A stretch of DNA of 16,502 nucleotides from Kiritimatiellia bacterium (GCA_017385345.1 JAFNRY010000017.1:1-16502), one strand, 5' to 3'. Positions 6,525-14,155 are shown, numbered from the stretch's first letter. Notes: generated by a model from the letters alone, not told the origin. A program made the numbers and translations.

Positions 6525-7895
6525 TTATCTGCCGTTGCGCCCGCGGAGCGACCCGTGGCTCAGGAACCCGTCGTACTTGCGCACGAGCAGATGGCTCTCC
6601 ATGATGCGCAGCGTGTCGAGCGCAACGCCGACGATGATGAGCAGCGAAGTGCCGCCGAAGAAGCTCGCTATCGACCAGGCGAGCGGCGGACGGGTCCAGC
6701 TCATGATGAGCATGGGTATGAGGGCGATCGCGAGAAGCCCCATCGCGCCGACGAGCGTTATCTTCGTCATCACGTCGTCGAGATATTCGGCCGTCGCGCG
6801 GCCGGGGCGCACGCCGGGGACGTAGCTCCCGTCCTTCTTCAGGTTCTCCGAGATTTCCACCGCGTTGAACTGGGTCGCTACCCAGAAGAACGTGAAGAAC
6901 ACTATCAGCACGGAATAGATGGCGATGTGGAGCCACGTCGTCTCCGAGAGCATCATGGCGAAGTCGTGGAGGCGGCCCGTCGGCGCGGCCACGTACTTCA
7001 CGGCCGCCGCCGCTATCTGGATAATCGGCTGGGCGAAGATGATCGGCATGACGCCTGTGTAGTTGACCTTCAGCGGCATGAACGTCTGCTGCATTCCGAA
7101 ACCGACGCCCATCGCGACGGAGCGACGCGTCGAGTGGATCGTCACCTTGCGCACGCCCTGCACCAGCATGACAGTCCCCATGACGACGATCATGAAGAAG
7201 CAAATCAGCACCGCAAGACCCGATATGGGCGCGGTCTTCGCGACGAAATAGCGGGTGTAGGCCGCCTGGAGCGCGTCGGGCAGACGCGACGTGATGTTGA
7301 TCATGATGATGAGCGACGCGCCGTTGCCGATGCCGAACGTCGTTATCTGGTCCGCCAGCCACATGACGAAGAGCGACGCGGTCGTCATGCCGATCACCGT
7401 CATCAGCTTGAAGCCGAGCCCGGCGTTCGGAACGAGTACCGTCCCGGCGAGGCTCGGATCGATCATCTGGGGATTCACCAGCACGGTCGAGATTCCCCAC
7501 GCCTGCGCCACGCAGAGGCCGATCGTCAGGTAGCGCGTTATCTGCGCCAGCTGCTGCCGCCCGTTCTCGCCTTCCTTTTTCAGCTTTTCAAGCGACGGTA
7601 TTATAGAGGAAAGTAGCTGGATCACGATTTGCGCCGATATGTACGGCCAGATCGACAGGAAGCCGATGGAGCACTGCCCGAGAGCGCCGCCGGAGAACGT
7701 CTCGAACCAGCTGAACAAAGTCGATTCGCTGCTGCGGAAACGCTCAATTATTGCGTTCAGCGTCGCCCAGTCCACGCCGGGCGTCGGTATCTGCGCCACA
7801 AGCCGGCATACGAACACGAGACCGAGCGTCACGAATATTTTCTTGCGCAGCTCCGGAATGCGGAACGCGTTGGAAAAACCCTTCATCATTGCCAT
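6525..7895 (-). CDS. secY: Protein translocase channel subunit SecY
   Basis: A 456-residue polytopic membrane protein with about ten transmembrane helices, the expected SecY size. It forms the channel for Sec-dependent export and membrane insertion with SecE and SecG. Recognisable parts are the N-terminal FSNAFRIPELRKKIFVTLGL, the plug/TM2 region (GFLSIWPYISAQIVIQLL), the TM4-5 area with TTFGIGNGASLIIMINI, the cytoplasmic loop RKVTIHSTRR, and the ribosome/SecA-binding loop region (FNAVEISENLKKDGSYVPGVRPG). ATG at 7895 has GGAGAG eight bases upstream; the frame to 7949 adds only untranslated leader. It has its own strong-looking promoter and is not preceded by rplO or other spc-operon genes, nor followed by adk, map or infA. 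Instead tilS ends just upstream and the GH109-type gene follows. The sequence looks canonical rather than like an accessory SecY2. Confidence 0.95.
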   Translation of the reverse strand: MAMMKGFSNAFRIPELRKKIFVTLGLVFVCRLVAQIPTPGVDWATLNAIIERFRSSESTLFSWFETFSGGALGQCSIGFLSIWPYISAQIVIQLLSSIIPSLEKLKKEGENGRQQLAQITRYLTIGLCVAQAWGISTVLVNPQMIDPSLAGTVLVPNAGLGFKLMTVIGMTTASLFVMWLADQITTFGIGNGASLIIMINITSRLPDALQAAYTRYFVAKTAPISGLAVLICFFMIVVMGTVMLVQGVRKVTIHSTRRSVAMGVGFGMQQTFMPLKVNYTGVMPIIFAQPIIQIAAAAVKYVAAPTGRLHDFAMMLSETTWLHIAIYSVLIVFFTFFWVATQFNAVEISENLKKDGSYVPGVRPGRATAEYLDDVMTKITLVGAMGLLAIALIPMLIMSWTRPPLAWSIASFFGGTSLLIIVGVALDTLRIMESHLLVRKYDGFLSHGSLRGRNGR

Positions 7896-7939
7896 TTTGT
7901 CATCTCTCCGTGTTTTTCTTCCACCTGCAATTTCAAAGT

Positions 7940-7968
7940 ATTTTATCAAACAACCGCATTTCCGTCAA
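7940..7968 (-). promoter_or_regulatory. Sigma-70-type promoter for secY
   Basis: On the minus strand TTGACG (plus positions 7963-7968) and TAAAAT (7940-7945) are separated by exactly 17 bases, close to the TTGACA/TATAAT consensus. Transcription would start near 7933, leaving a leader of about 40 bases before secY. The stretch is AT-rich in an otherwise GC-rich region and contains no open reading frame, which supports the call. Sites were judged by eye. Confidence 0.65.
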
Positions 7969-7976
7969 ATCCGGGG

Positions 7977-8007
7977 AAAAATTGCAAAGTCCCGGGGGAA
8001 TTGCAAT
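7977..8007 (-). terminator. Rho-independent terminator after tilS
   Basis: Three bases after the tilS stop the minus strand has ATTGCAA (8001-8007) pairing with TTGCAAT (7981-7987). A further CCC/GGG pairing lies inside after a small internal mismatch, and the stem is followed directly by five T (7977-7981). This is the usual intrinsic terminator layout and separates the lipoprotein-hisC-tilS unit from the secY promoter a few bases on. The stem base is AT-rich, so strength is moderate. Confidence 0.55.
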
Positions 8008-8009
8008 GT

Positions 8010-8738
8010 CTATTCGCGTCCGGCCGGCCCAGCATGCGGACCGCCCGCGCCGCCCGGCCTTCGATTCCGCCCCGCGGCGGCCAGATAGCGGGTTATGCGG
8101 TAAATATGCTGGACGAGATCGCGATCGAGATTCTCGACGAGAAACGGAACGATCTTCCTGCGAACCTTGTTGCGCTCGATCGAGACGTCCGCGTTGGAAG
8201 AATCCTCGCGCCACTCCTCGCCATACTTGCGCAGATACGCCTTGAGTTCCGAATCGCGGCATCCAAGCAGCGGGCGCACGAAGCGGATTCCGCCCACTTC
8301 ACTCTTCTCCTTGATTCCGGCCAGGCCCTCCGGCCCGGAGGCGCGCCGTATGCGCATGAGGAACGTCTCGGCCACGTCGTCCATGTGGTGCCCGGTAGCG
8401 ACGGCGTCGAGCCCGAGCCTGGCCGTCTGCTTCTCGAAAAAAGCGAGGCGGACGCGTCTTGCGGCCATTTCGAGCGATTCGTTCTTTCTGCGCGCGACCT
8501 TGGCCCTGCAACCCTTGAAGGGGATTCCGAGACGCGCGGCGAGCGCCTTCACGAAACGGTATTCCTCCTTCGACTCCGGGCGCAGCCCGTGATCTACGTG
8601 GAGTATGACGAACCTCTCCGCGGCGTTCTTCTTGCGCCCCCCCTTGGTCAGCAGAAACGCGAGAGCCACGGAATCGGCGCCGCCGGAGACGGCGAGCCCG
8701 ATCCTGCCCGGAGGCAGTATCGAACGGTCCACCCTCAT
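8010..8738 (-). CDS. tilS: tRNA(Ile)-lysidine synthase TilS, minimal form
   Basis: A 242-residue N-type ATP pyrophosphatase that would convert C34 of the CAU-anticodon tRNA(Ile) to lysidine, so that the tRNA reads AUA instead of AUG. The PP-loop is AVSGGADS (16-23). Other family marks are LHVDHGLRPES, GHHMDDVAETFLMR, the RPLLGCRDSELKAYL segment and the EDSSNADVSIERNKVRRKIVPFL block just before the end. The protein is much shorter than E. coli TilS (about 430) and lacks its two C-terminal tRNA-binding domains; it ends in a Gly/Arg/Pro-rich tail of about 20 residues. The terminator right behind the stop argues that this is the natural end, not a frameshift. ATG at 8738 follows the hisC stop by two bases, implying coupling. 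Essential in most bacteria, so a functional short form is expected. Confidence 0.88.
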   Translation of the reverse strand: MRVDRSILPPGRIGLAVSGGADSVALAFLLTKGGRKKNAAERFVILHVDHGLRPESKEEYRFVKALAARLGIPFKGCRAKVARRKNESLEMAARRVRLAFFEKQTARLGLDAVATGHHMDDVAETFLMRIRRASGPEGLAGIKEKSEVGGIRFVRPLLGCRDSELKAYLRKYGEEWREDSSNADVSIERNKVRRKIVPFLVENLDRDLVQHIYRITRYLAAAGRNRRPGGAGGPHAGPAGRE

Positions 8739-8740
8739 TT

Positions 8741-9790
8741 TCAGCCGCCGATCCCGGCGGCAATCGCGGCGTCTGCGGCCGCGAGAAAGGCCGCGTTCTG
8801 CTCCGGGGTCCCTACCGTTATGCGGAGCCTGTCGCCCGTCTTCGGGCCCGGGAAATACCTGACGAACACGCCGCGCCCGCGGAGAGCCGCGAAAAGCGAG
8901 GCGGCGTCCGCGCCGGCCGGCGGCCGGGCGAAGACGAAGTTGCTTTCGCTCGCCGGCGCGTCCCATCCGCGGCCGCGCAGCCGCGCAACGAGCGCCTCGC
9001 GCGCCTCGACCACTTTCGCCACAGTTTCGCGATGGTACGCCTCGTCTTCGAACGCCGCGAGCGCGACGGCCTGCGCCACGGCGTCCACGTTGTACGAATC
9101 CTTTATCTTGTACAGCGCCGCGACGAGATCCTCCGGCCCGACGCAATATCCGACGCGCAGCCCCGCCAGGGAATAGCTTTTGGAAAACGTGCGCATGACG
9201 ATCGTGTTCCTGTTTTCCGGCGCGGCGGCGAGCGCCATGCAGTCGCCGCGCGCGAAGTCGGCGTACGCCTCGTCCACCAGAACGACTCCGGGGAATCCGC
9301 GGGCGAAGTCCGCGATCGCGGCGGGTTCGGCGAACGCCCCCGTCGGCGCGTTGGGGTTGGTCCAGAGGAACAGCGAAACGTCCGCCCCGGGATCGGGCCG
9401 TCCGTCCGCCGCGCTGCCGCGCCACGGGACGTTGCGTATCGCGGCGAGGGTCTTGTAGAGCGAATAGCTCGGGTCGAGCGACCCGATAGCTTCGCCGTCA
9501 TCCACGAACGCCCTGGCGCACAGCGAAAGTATCTCGTCCGAGCCGTTGCCTATGAAGACCCGCGACGAAGCGACGCCGTGGCGGCGCGCGATCGCGGCGG
9601 CGAGCGCGCCGCAGCACGGATCGGGATAGCGCCTGAGGGCGTCCGGATCGAACGAGCGCATGACCTTCGCGCACTTCGGCGACGGGGGGTACGGATTCTC
9701 GTTCGTATTCAGTTTCACGACGTCTTTCGACTTCGGCTGCTCGCCGGGCGTGTACCCCTCGAGCCTTTCGACGTGTTTTGCTATTCTCAT
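8741..9790 (-). CDS. hisC: Histidinol-phosphate aminotransferase HisC
   Basis: A 349-residue class I/II pyridoxal-phosphate aminotransferase converting imidazole-acetol phosphate and glutamate to L-histidinol phosphate in histidine synthesis. Visible marks are LNTNENPYPPSPK (27-39), the cofactor-binding GNGSDEIL (81-88), TNPNAPTG (144-151), VDEAYADF (172-179) with the PLP-contacting Asp, and TFSKSYSLAGLRVGY (201-215), in which Lys204 is the expected Schiff-base lysine. Length agrees with the family. The start at 9790 overlaps the stop of the upstream lipoprotein gene as ATGA and has GGAG eight bases upstream. No other his genes are nearby; the neighbours are two lipoproteins and tilS. HisC-like enzymes can also act on phenylalanine or tyrosine precursors, so histidine specificity is likely but not proven from sequence. 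Confidence 0.92.
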   Translation of the reverse strand: MRIAKHVERLEGYTPGEQPKSKDVVKLNTNENPYPPSPKCAKVMRSFDPDALRRYPDPCCGALAAAIARRHGVASSRVFIGNGSDEILSLCARAFVDDGEAIGSLDPSYSLYKTLAAIRNVPWRGSAADGRPDPGADVSLFLWTNPNAPTGAFAEPAAIADFARGFPGVVLVDEAYADFARGDCMALAAAPENRNTIVMRTFSKSYSLAGLRVGYCVGPEDLVAALYKIKDSYNVDAVAQAVALAAFEDEAYHRETVAKVVEAREALVARLRGRGWDAPASESNFVFARPPAGADAASLFAALRGRGVFVRYFPGPKTGDRLRITVGTPEQNAAFLAAADAAIAAGIGG

Positions 9791-10176
9791 GGCAGCAGCT
9801 CCGCGCTCGTATGCATGCAATGGCGTTTGAACAGGATTATCATTACATTCTCGTCCGTCCAGTGGCTCGTCACCGACTTGACCCCGGAAGCCTTGCGCTC
9901 CTCCACGGCGCGATCGAGCATGCGTATATTGTTCTCGAGCGTGGTCGTCTGCCTGAAGAGGCGGCAGGTGCCGGCGTTCGGCTCGTCAGGATCGCCGGAG
10001 GCGAGGGGGATGAAGTTGAGGAGGTACCAGCCGGAGTTGGAGATGTCCACCATCGTCCTGCCGCCGGCCTCGCTGTATGTGACCGTCGCGCAGCCGGAAG
10101 CCGCGAGCGCGAGCGCGGCGGCCGCGCAGGCCGCCCTCGCCGCCGCGGAGAGGCGCGGAACGCGCGGCGCCTTCAC
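9787..10176 (-). CDS. Small tandem lipoprotein B, GWYL/IPLA family, unknown function
   Basis: A 129-residue predicted lipoprotein. It has a basic N-terminus, an Ala-rich hydrophobic stretch (about residues 10-27) and a lipobox-like AASGC ending at Cys29. The mature part contains ISNSGWYLLNFIPLASGDPD (about 42-61), then a polar segment and VTSHWTDENVMIIL. The same pattern occurs in the gene directly upstream, so the two look like tandem duplicates. GTG at 10176 is the start: it overlaps the upstream stop as GTGA and has AAGGAGG four bases before it. A longer frame to 10431 is just antisense-like extension through the neighbouring gene. No enzymatic motif is visible. I do not recognise a named family; envelope attachment is the only supported role. 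Confidence 0.75.
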   Translation of the reverse strand: MKAPRVPRLSAAARAACAAAALALAASGCATVTYSEAGGRTMVDISNSGWYLLNFIPLASGDPDEPNAGTCRLFRQTTTLENNIRMLDRAVEERKASGVKSVTSHWTDENVMIILFKRHCMHTSAELLP

Positions 10177-10652
10177 CGGGCCTCCTTCTCCGCGGCGTCC
10201 GGCGCGGCGCCGGCGCGCGAGAGCGAGCCGGAAAGCTGGATTTCCCGGTACGTGAGCAGATACGGTATCGGTAGCGGTATGTCGAGGCCCGGCAGCTCGA
10301 GCATCACCGATTCGCTCGTCGTGTACGCCATGTCGCGCACGTCCGCGCCGAACCCGCCTGCTTTTTTCGCGAAGCGGCCCTGTATCTTGTCCAGCGTAAC
10401 GTCGTCCCTGAAAAACACCCACGGCGCCCACGCGTCTTCGCTCGCGTTGCCGCAGGCGAGCGGTATGTAGTGGAAAAGGTACCAGCCGTAGTTGGACGCG
10501 AGCATGTGCCCGCTTCCGTCCGCCGCCAGTTTCGCGGATTCGATCGAAAAGCAGCCGGCGGACGCCGCCGAAAGCGCGGCGAGAAGCAGCGCGGCCGCGA
10601 CGCGGCGCGCGCCCGGCCCCGGCCTGCGTTCGGTCCTGCGCGGTGCGGTCAT
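10173..10652 (-). CDS. Small tandem lipoprotein A, GWYL/IPLA family, unknown function
   Basis: A 159-residue predicted exported protein. It has a strongly basic N-terminus (residues 1-17), a hydrophobic stretch AAALLLAALSAASAG and a Cys34 where lipid could attach; the lipobox is imperfect, with Ser instead of Leu at -3. The mature sequence has ASNYGWYLFHYIPLACGNAS (about 52-71), then a polar region, and MAYTTSESVMLEL, which aligns by eye with the downstream protein throughout. The C-terminus beyond about 120 (LDIPLPIPYLLTYREIQLSG) is unique to this copy. A GAGGGG lies eight bases before the ATG, 13 bases after the ppiB stop, so co-transcription with ppiB is likely. It ends in a GTGA overlap with the second copy. 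Function unknown. Confidence 0.75.
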   Translation of the reverse strand: MTAPRRTERRPGPGARRVAAALLLAALSAASAGCFSIESAKLAADGSGHMLASNYGWYLFHYIPLACGNASEDAWAPWVFFRDDVTLDKIQGRFAKKAGGFGADVRDMAYTTSESVMLELPGLDIPLPIPYLLTYREIQLSGSLSRAGAAPDAAEKEAR

Positions 10653-10665
10653 GCGGGGCGCCCCC

Positions 10666-11163
10666 TCAATCCGAAACCGTGACGCGCCTGATGATCACCG
10701 GCTCCTCCGGCACGTTCTGGTGGGGCCCGTTGAAACCCGTCTTCACCTTCGCTATCTCGTCCACGACGCCCATGCCGTCCACCACCTTGCCGAAGACGGC
10801 GTACCCGAAGCCCTGCGGCGTCGGCGCCGAAAAATCGAGGAAGTCGTTGTCCACGAGGTTTATGAAGAACTGGCTCGTCGCGGAATCGACTACGCTCGTG
10901 CGCGCCATTGCGATCGTTCCGCGCAGGTTCTTCAGGCCGTTCATCGCTTCATTGCGTATCGGCCCGCGCGTCGGCTTCTGGTCCATGGACTTCGTGAATC
11001 CGCCGCCCTGGATCATGAAACCGTCAATCACGCGGTGGAATATCGTTCCGTCGTAGTGGCCGTCCTTCGCGTACTGCGCGAAGTTCGCCACCGTCGCCGG
11101 CGCCCTGGCGGCGTCCAGCTCCAGGCTTATCGTCCCCTTCGAAGTTTCTATCGCCGCTTTCAT
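10666..11163 (-). CDS. ppiB: Peptidyl-prolyl cis-trans isomerase, cyclophilin type
   Basis: A 165-residue cyclophilin with no signal peptide, so like E. coli PpiB it should work in the cytoplasm, speeding proline isomerisation during folding. The active-site signatures are FHRVIDGFMIQGG (about 42-54, with the catalytic Arg), GTIAMART (84-91), SQFFINLVDN (97-106) and the GYAVFGKVVDGMGVVDEI stretch. Length matches the bacterial PpiB type closely. AAGGAG lies ten bases before the ATG. It starts 24 bases after the stop of the ABC permease, and the lipoprotein gene follows 13 bases after its own stop, so it probably belongs to one long transcript. Nothing unusual in the sequence itself. Confidence 0.93.
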   Translation of the reverse strand: MKAAIETSKGTISLELDAARAPATVANFAQYAKDGHYDGTIFHRVIDGFMIQGGGFTKSMDQKPTRGPIRNEAMNGLKNLRGTIAMARTSVVDSATSQFFINLVDNDFLDFSAPTPQGFGYAVFGKVVDGMGVVDEIAKVKTGFNGPHQNVPEEPVIIRRVTVSD

Positions 11164-11187
11164 GCTTCGTCCGCTCCTTTCGTCTTC

Positions 11188-12162
11188 CTACAGTCTTATT
11201 CTCGGATCGAGCAGCGCGTACAGGAGGTCGGTCGCGAGATTGACCGCCTGGTACACCAGCGCTCCGAGCACCACGACCGCCCTCACCGTGGCGAGATCGG
11301 CCGACTGGATTGCGTTGATCGACACCGACCCGAGGCCGGGTATCCCGAAAAAGCTTTCAAGCAGCAGCGATCCCGTGAAGAGATGCGGAATCGAGAGCGA
11401 TATGAAGGTGACTATCGGTATGAGCGCGTTGCGCAGCACGTGGCGGGTCATGACGGCGAAACCGGAAAGGCCCTTCGACTTCGCCGTAAGGACGTACGGC
11501 TTGAACACTTCGTCGAGAATCGCAGTCCTGAAGAAGCGCACGTCCACGCCGAGCGAACTTACGACGCCTATCGCCACCGGGAGGATCATGTATTCGACTC
11601 CGCCGTAGCCCCATATCGGGAACCAGCCCGCCTTGAAGGCGAACGCGAACTGGCCGAGCAGGACCCATACGACGTAGTTGACGCTCATCAGCACGGCCGA
11701 GACGAACAGGATCGCCTTGTCGGCGGCGCGTCCGCGGCGCGACGCGGCGATCATGGCCAGCATGAGCGCGACCACCGTGCCGGATACGAGCACCGGCACG
11801 GTGAGGGAAAGCGACGGCCCGACGCCGCGCTTGAGCACGTCCGCCACCGGCTCGTTCATCTTGGCCGAATAGCCGAGATCCCCCGTGGCGACGCTCTTCA
11901 TGAAGTTGAAGAACTGGCTGTCGAAAACGCCCTGCCAGGCCTCCTTGCCGTCCTTCGCCTCCCACTTGCCGACGAGCAGCGGCTTGTCGTACCCGTAGCG
12001 CTTGTTGAACGCCTCGATGCTCTTGGCGTTCGCCCCCTTGCCGAGGATGGTCAGGGCGGGCGAGCCGCCGGAGACGACGTTGAACAGAACGAAGGTCAGC
12101 AGCAGAATCCCGAGCGTGGTCGGGACGGCTTCGAGTAGGCGTCTGGCGGCGTACTTAAGCAT
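11188..12162 (-). CDS. ABC transporter permease, DppB/OppB/YejB type
   Basis: A 324-residue inner-membrane permease of the peptide/nickel/microcin C importer class. It has the family N-terminus (RRLLEAVPTTLGILLLTFVLFNVVSGG), the FFNFMKSVATGDLGYSAKMNEPVADVL periplasmic segment, about six transmembrane helices and the ATPase-contacting EAA loop around KPYVLTAKSKGLSGFAVMTRHVLRNALIPIVTF. It ends with SFFGIPGLGSVSINAIQSADLATV and the DPRIRL tail typical of DppB/OppB. Such subunits pair with a DppC-type permease, two ATPases and a binding protein, yet none of these is adjacent: a 666-residue unknown overlaps it by eight bases upstream and ppiB follows. AAGGGG sits four to five bases before the ATG. 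Substrate cannot be told; partners may be encoded elsewhere. Confidence 0.9.
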   Translation of the reverse strand: MLKYAARRLLEAVPTTLGILLLTFVLFNVVSGGSPALTILGKGANAKSIEAFNKRYGYDKPLLVGKWEAKDGKEAWQGVFDSQFFNFMKSVATGDLGYSAKMNEPVADVLKRGVGPSLSLTVPVLVSGTVVALMLAMIAASRRGRAADKAILFVSAVLMSVNYVVWVLLGQFAFAFKAGWFPIWGYGGVEYMILPVAIGVVSSLGVDVRFFRTAILDEVFKPYVLTAKSKGLSGFAVMTRHVLRNALIPIVTFISLSIPHLFTGSLLLESFFGIPGLGSVSINAIQSADLATVRAVVVLGALVYQAVNLATDLLYALLDPRIRL

Positions 12163-14155
12163 CGCGCCCCTTTTCGCCGGCGCCCGGCTCCGCCGCGAGG
12201 CGCGCTATCTCCTCCGAAAGCCGCGAGGCGACCTCCTCCGGATCGCAGGCGTCGAGGCGCTCGAGGGTCTTCGCCCAGCGGTACGCGCCCGAGCCGGCCG
12301 CGTCGAACGGCCTGTTTGCGAAAAGCATATCGAACGCGCTTCTGGACGCGCGGTATTTCGCCTGCGCCCCGGCGAGGGCGGCCTTGAACCCGGCCGCATA
12401 TTCCGCCGCGAAGCGCTCGAAGTTCCCGGACACGAACCCTTTGCGCCGCACGACGGGCGGCGCGTAGTCCGCGACCATTTCGTCGAACGGCTTCGTGTAG
12501 GCGGTGAAGCTTCCCGTGTGGTCGGTTATCGCGATGCGCTCCGGCAGGCCGTCGGGTCCGCACTGAACGACTTCGTAGTTGCCGTCGAAGAGGTTTTCGC
12601 CGGTCTCGGAGGACGCGCGGCCGACGACCATGTCGATCGCCGCGGCGGCGCCCATGAGCCGCGCGAAGCGCAGCGCGTAGGCGGCGTTCCTGAACTTGCG
12701 CGGCGGAACCTTGTCGGACGCCGTTCCGCGCACGTACGCCCGCGAGAAGTAGGCCGTTCCGACCGGCGCGCCGTTGTAGCGGTTGGCGCCCGCGTACTGC
12801 TCGGCGATCATGCCGGTTCCGACCGCCTCCGGCAGCGCCATTCCGAGCTGGCGGCACATGAGGCGCCTGTCGAGTATGTAGTCGAAGTACTCGCTGCTTT
12901 CGACGATCGCGCGCAGGAGGTCCTTCCCTTCGTCGAGGCGCTCGGCTATTCCCCACTTCTGGAAGCGCAGCATGAGGATGTCCGGCTCGCTCGACGCGGC
13001 GCGCTTGCACTGGAGTATGTACACGACGCCGCGGCGCCCGCCGCCCTGCCCGCGCCGCGCCAGCGACTTGGCGATGCGTCCTATGTTGGCGTACTCGATG
13101 TCGCCGTAGTAGCGCGATATGTTGAAGAGTATGTTGCGCGCGCGCGGGTCGCAAAGCTCGCCGAGCGCCGGGTCGCGCGTCTTGGCGTATTCATTCCACA
13201 GCGAATCGAACATGGTTTCGCCGTTGCGCACGCTGACGCCCGGCAGCCACTCGATCTGGCGGAAGAACTCCGGCGATATGCCCTGAATCAGCTCCTCGTC
13301 CGCGGCCGCGGGATCGTTCGGGCCCTGCGTGACCGCCTCGCACATCGCGTTGCGCCACTCGTAGTTGGCCGTGCTCTCCTCGCGCAGCTCCTGCGGTATC
13401 GACATGCGCCACTGCGCGTCTATGCGGCGCATGGCGGCGCACAGCTCCGCGTCGGACGAGCCGGCCGCATCGATCGCCTCCAGCGCGCGCTTCACCTCGA
13501 TCGGCGTCGTCGTCGGGAACAGATCGACCTCCGGCCGGCCGACGCGGTTGCGCCGCTTCATCATCGCCAGCATCTCCGCGAGCTGCGCCCTCGCCTCCGC
13601 CGGCGGAAGAGCCGCCAGCGACGCCAGCGTCTCGGGCGTCGCGTAGCGCGTGCCGGTGGCGCTGTTGTAGTAGTAGATCTCCGCGCCGGAAAGCGCCGCC
13701 TTCGAGCGCTCGATCGTAGCCGCCATGTCCTCCTGCGACACCGGGGCGCGCGCCATGCGCCAGTTCTCGCCGCGCGCGCACAGCGCGTTGCGGACCTTCG
13801 CCGAATGCGTGTTCAGGAAGCGTATCTTCCTCTTGGAAACCATGCCCTGCAGCGTCTCGTCGGCGCGCAGCGCCAGATCCATGCGCTCGGGATCGGGCCG
13901 GATCAGCACCGCGTCCTCGGTGAATATCAGATCGACGCTCAGCGCGAGCTCCTCGTCCTCCTCCGCCTCCGTCATCGGCGGCTTCCCGTCCGCCGCGCGC
14001 ATGGCGTTGACCTCCTCCAACCACATCGCGCGCTGCATCGCGTGGACCGCCTTCTTCGTCACCAGCCCCGGCGTCTTGAAGAATATCGTCCCTATCCTGC
14101 TCGCGAGCGCCCCGTTGGCGTCCCTCGCGAATATTTCCTCTCCGAGTATTTTCAC
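12155..14155 (-). CDS. Large protein of unknown family, possible kinase-like fold in C-terminal half
   Basis: A 666-residue soluble protein, no signal peptide or membrane helix seen, GTG start at 14155 with only a weak purine-rich site upstream. I do not recognise the family. The N-terminal half has an acidic patch (62-75) and a block ARGENWRMARAPVSQEDM (127-144) followed by IYYYNSATGTRYATPETL (160-177). The C-terminal half has VVYILQCKR (377-385), then EYFDYILDRRLMCRQLGMALP (422-442), IDMVVGRASSETGENLFDGN (507-526) and IAITDHTGSF (541-550). A beta-strand Lys (384), helical Glu (about 419/422), Asp508, Asn521 and Asp545 would fit the lysine-glutamate-Asp/Asn-Asp arrangement of atypical kinases (HipA, PI3K/actin-fragmin kinase style). 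This is a by-eye resemblance only. It overlaps the ABC permease start by eight bases, so the two are probably co-translated. The C-terminus (590-660) is helical and charged. Confidence 0.6.
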   Translation of the reverse strand: MKILGEEIFARDANGALASRIGTIFFKTPGLVTKKAVHAMQRAMWLEEVNAMRAADGKPPMTEAEEDEELALSVDLIFTEDAVLIRPDPERMDLALRADETLQGMVSKRKIRFLNTHSAKVRNALCARGENWRMARAPVSQEDMAATIERSKAALSGAEIYYYNSATGTRYATPETLASLAALPPAEARAQLAEMLAMMKRRNRVGRPEVDLFPTTTPIEVKRALEAIDAAGSSDAELCAAMRRIDAQWRMSIPQELREESTANYEWRNAMCEAVTQGPNDPAAADEELIQGISPEFFRQIEWLPGVSVRNGETMFDSLWNEYAKTRDPALGELCDPRARNILFNISRYYGDIEYANIGRIAKSLARRGQGGGRRGVVYILQCKRAASSEPDILMLRFQKWGIAERLDEGKDLLRAIVESSEYFDYILDRRLMCRQLGMALPEAVGTGMIAEQYAGANRYNGAPVGTAYFSRAYVRGTASDKVPPRKFRNAAYALRFARLMGAAAAIDMVVGRASSETGENLFDGNYEVVQCGPDGLPERIAITDHTGSFTAYTKPFDEMVADYAPPVVRRKGFVSGNFERFAAEYAAGFKAALAGAQAKYRASRSAFDMLFANRPFDAAGSGAYRWAKTLERLDACDPEEVASRLSEEIARLAAEPGAGEKGRDA

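Noticed and set aside
4927..7500. An 857-residue open frame on the minus strand, overlapping secY and the GH109-type gene in another frame
   Set aside because: It is an Arg/Gly/Ala-rich shadow of two well-supported genes and contains no family motif.
6030..7616. A 528-residue open frame on the plus strand
   Set aside because: It is antisense to secY and the GH109-type gene, with an Arg/His/Asp-rich composition and no motifs. SecY on the other strand is unambiguous.
6525..7895. An accessory SecY2-type translocase
   Set aside because: The sequence has standard SecY loops and length, and no accessory secretion partners (SecA2, Asp proteins, serine-rich repeat adhesin) are present.
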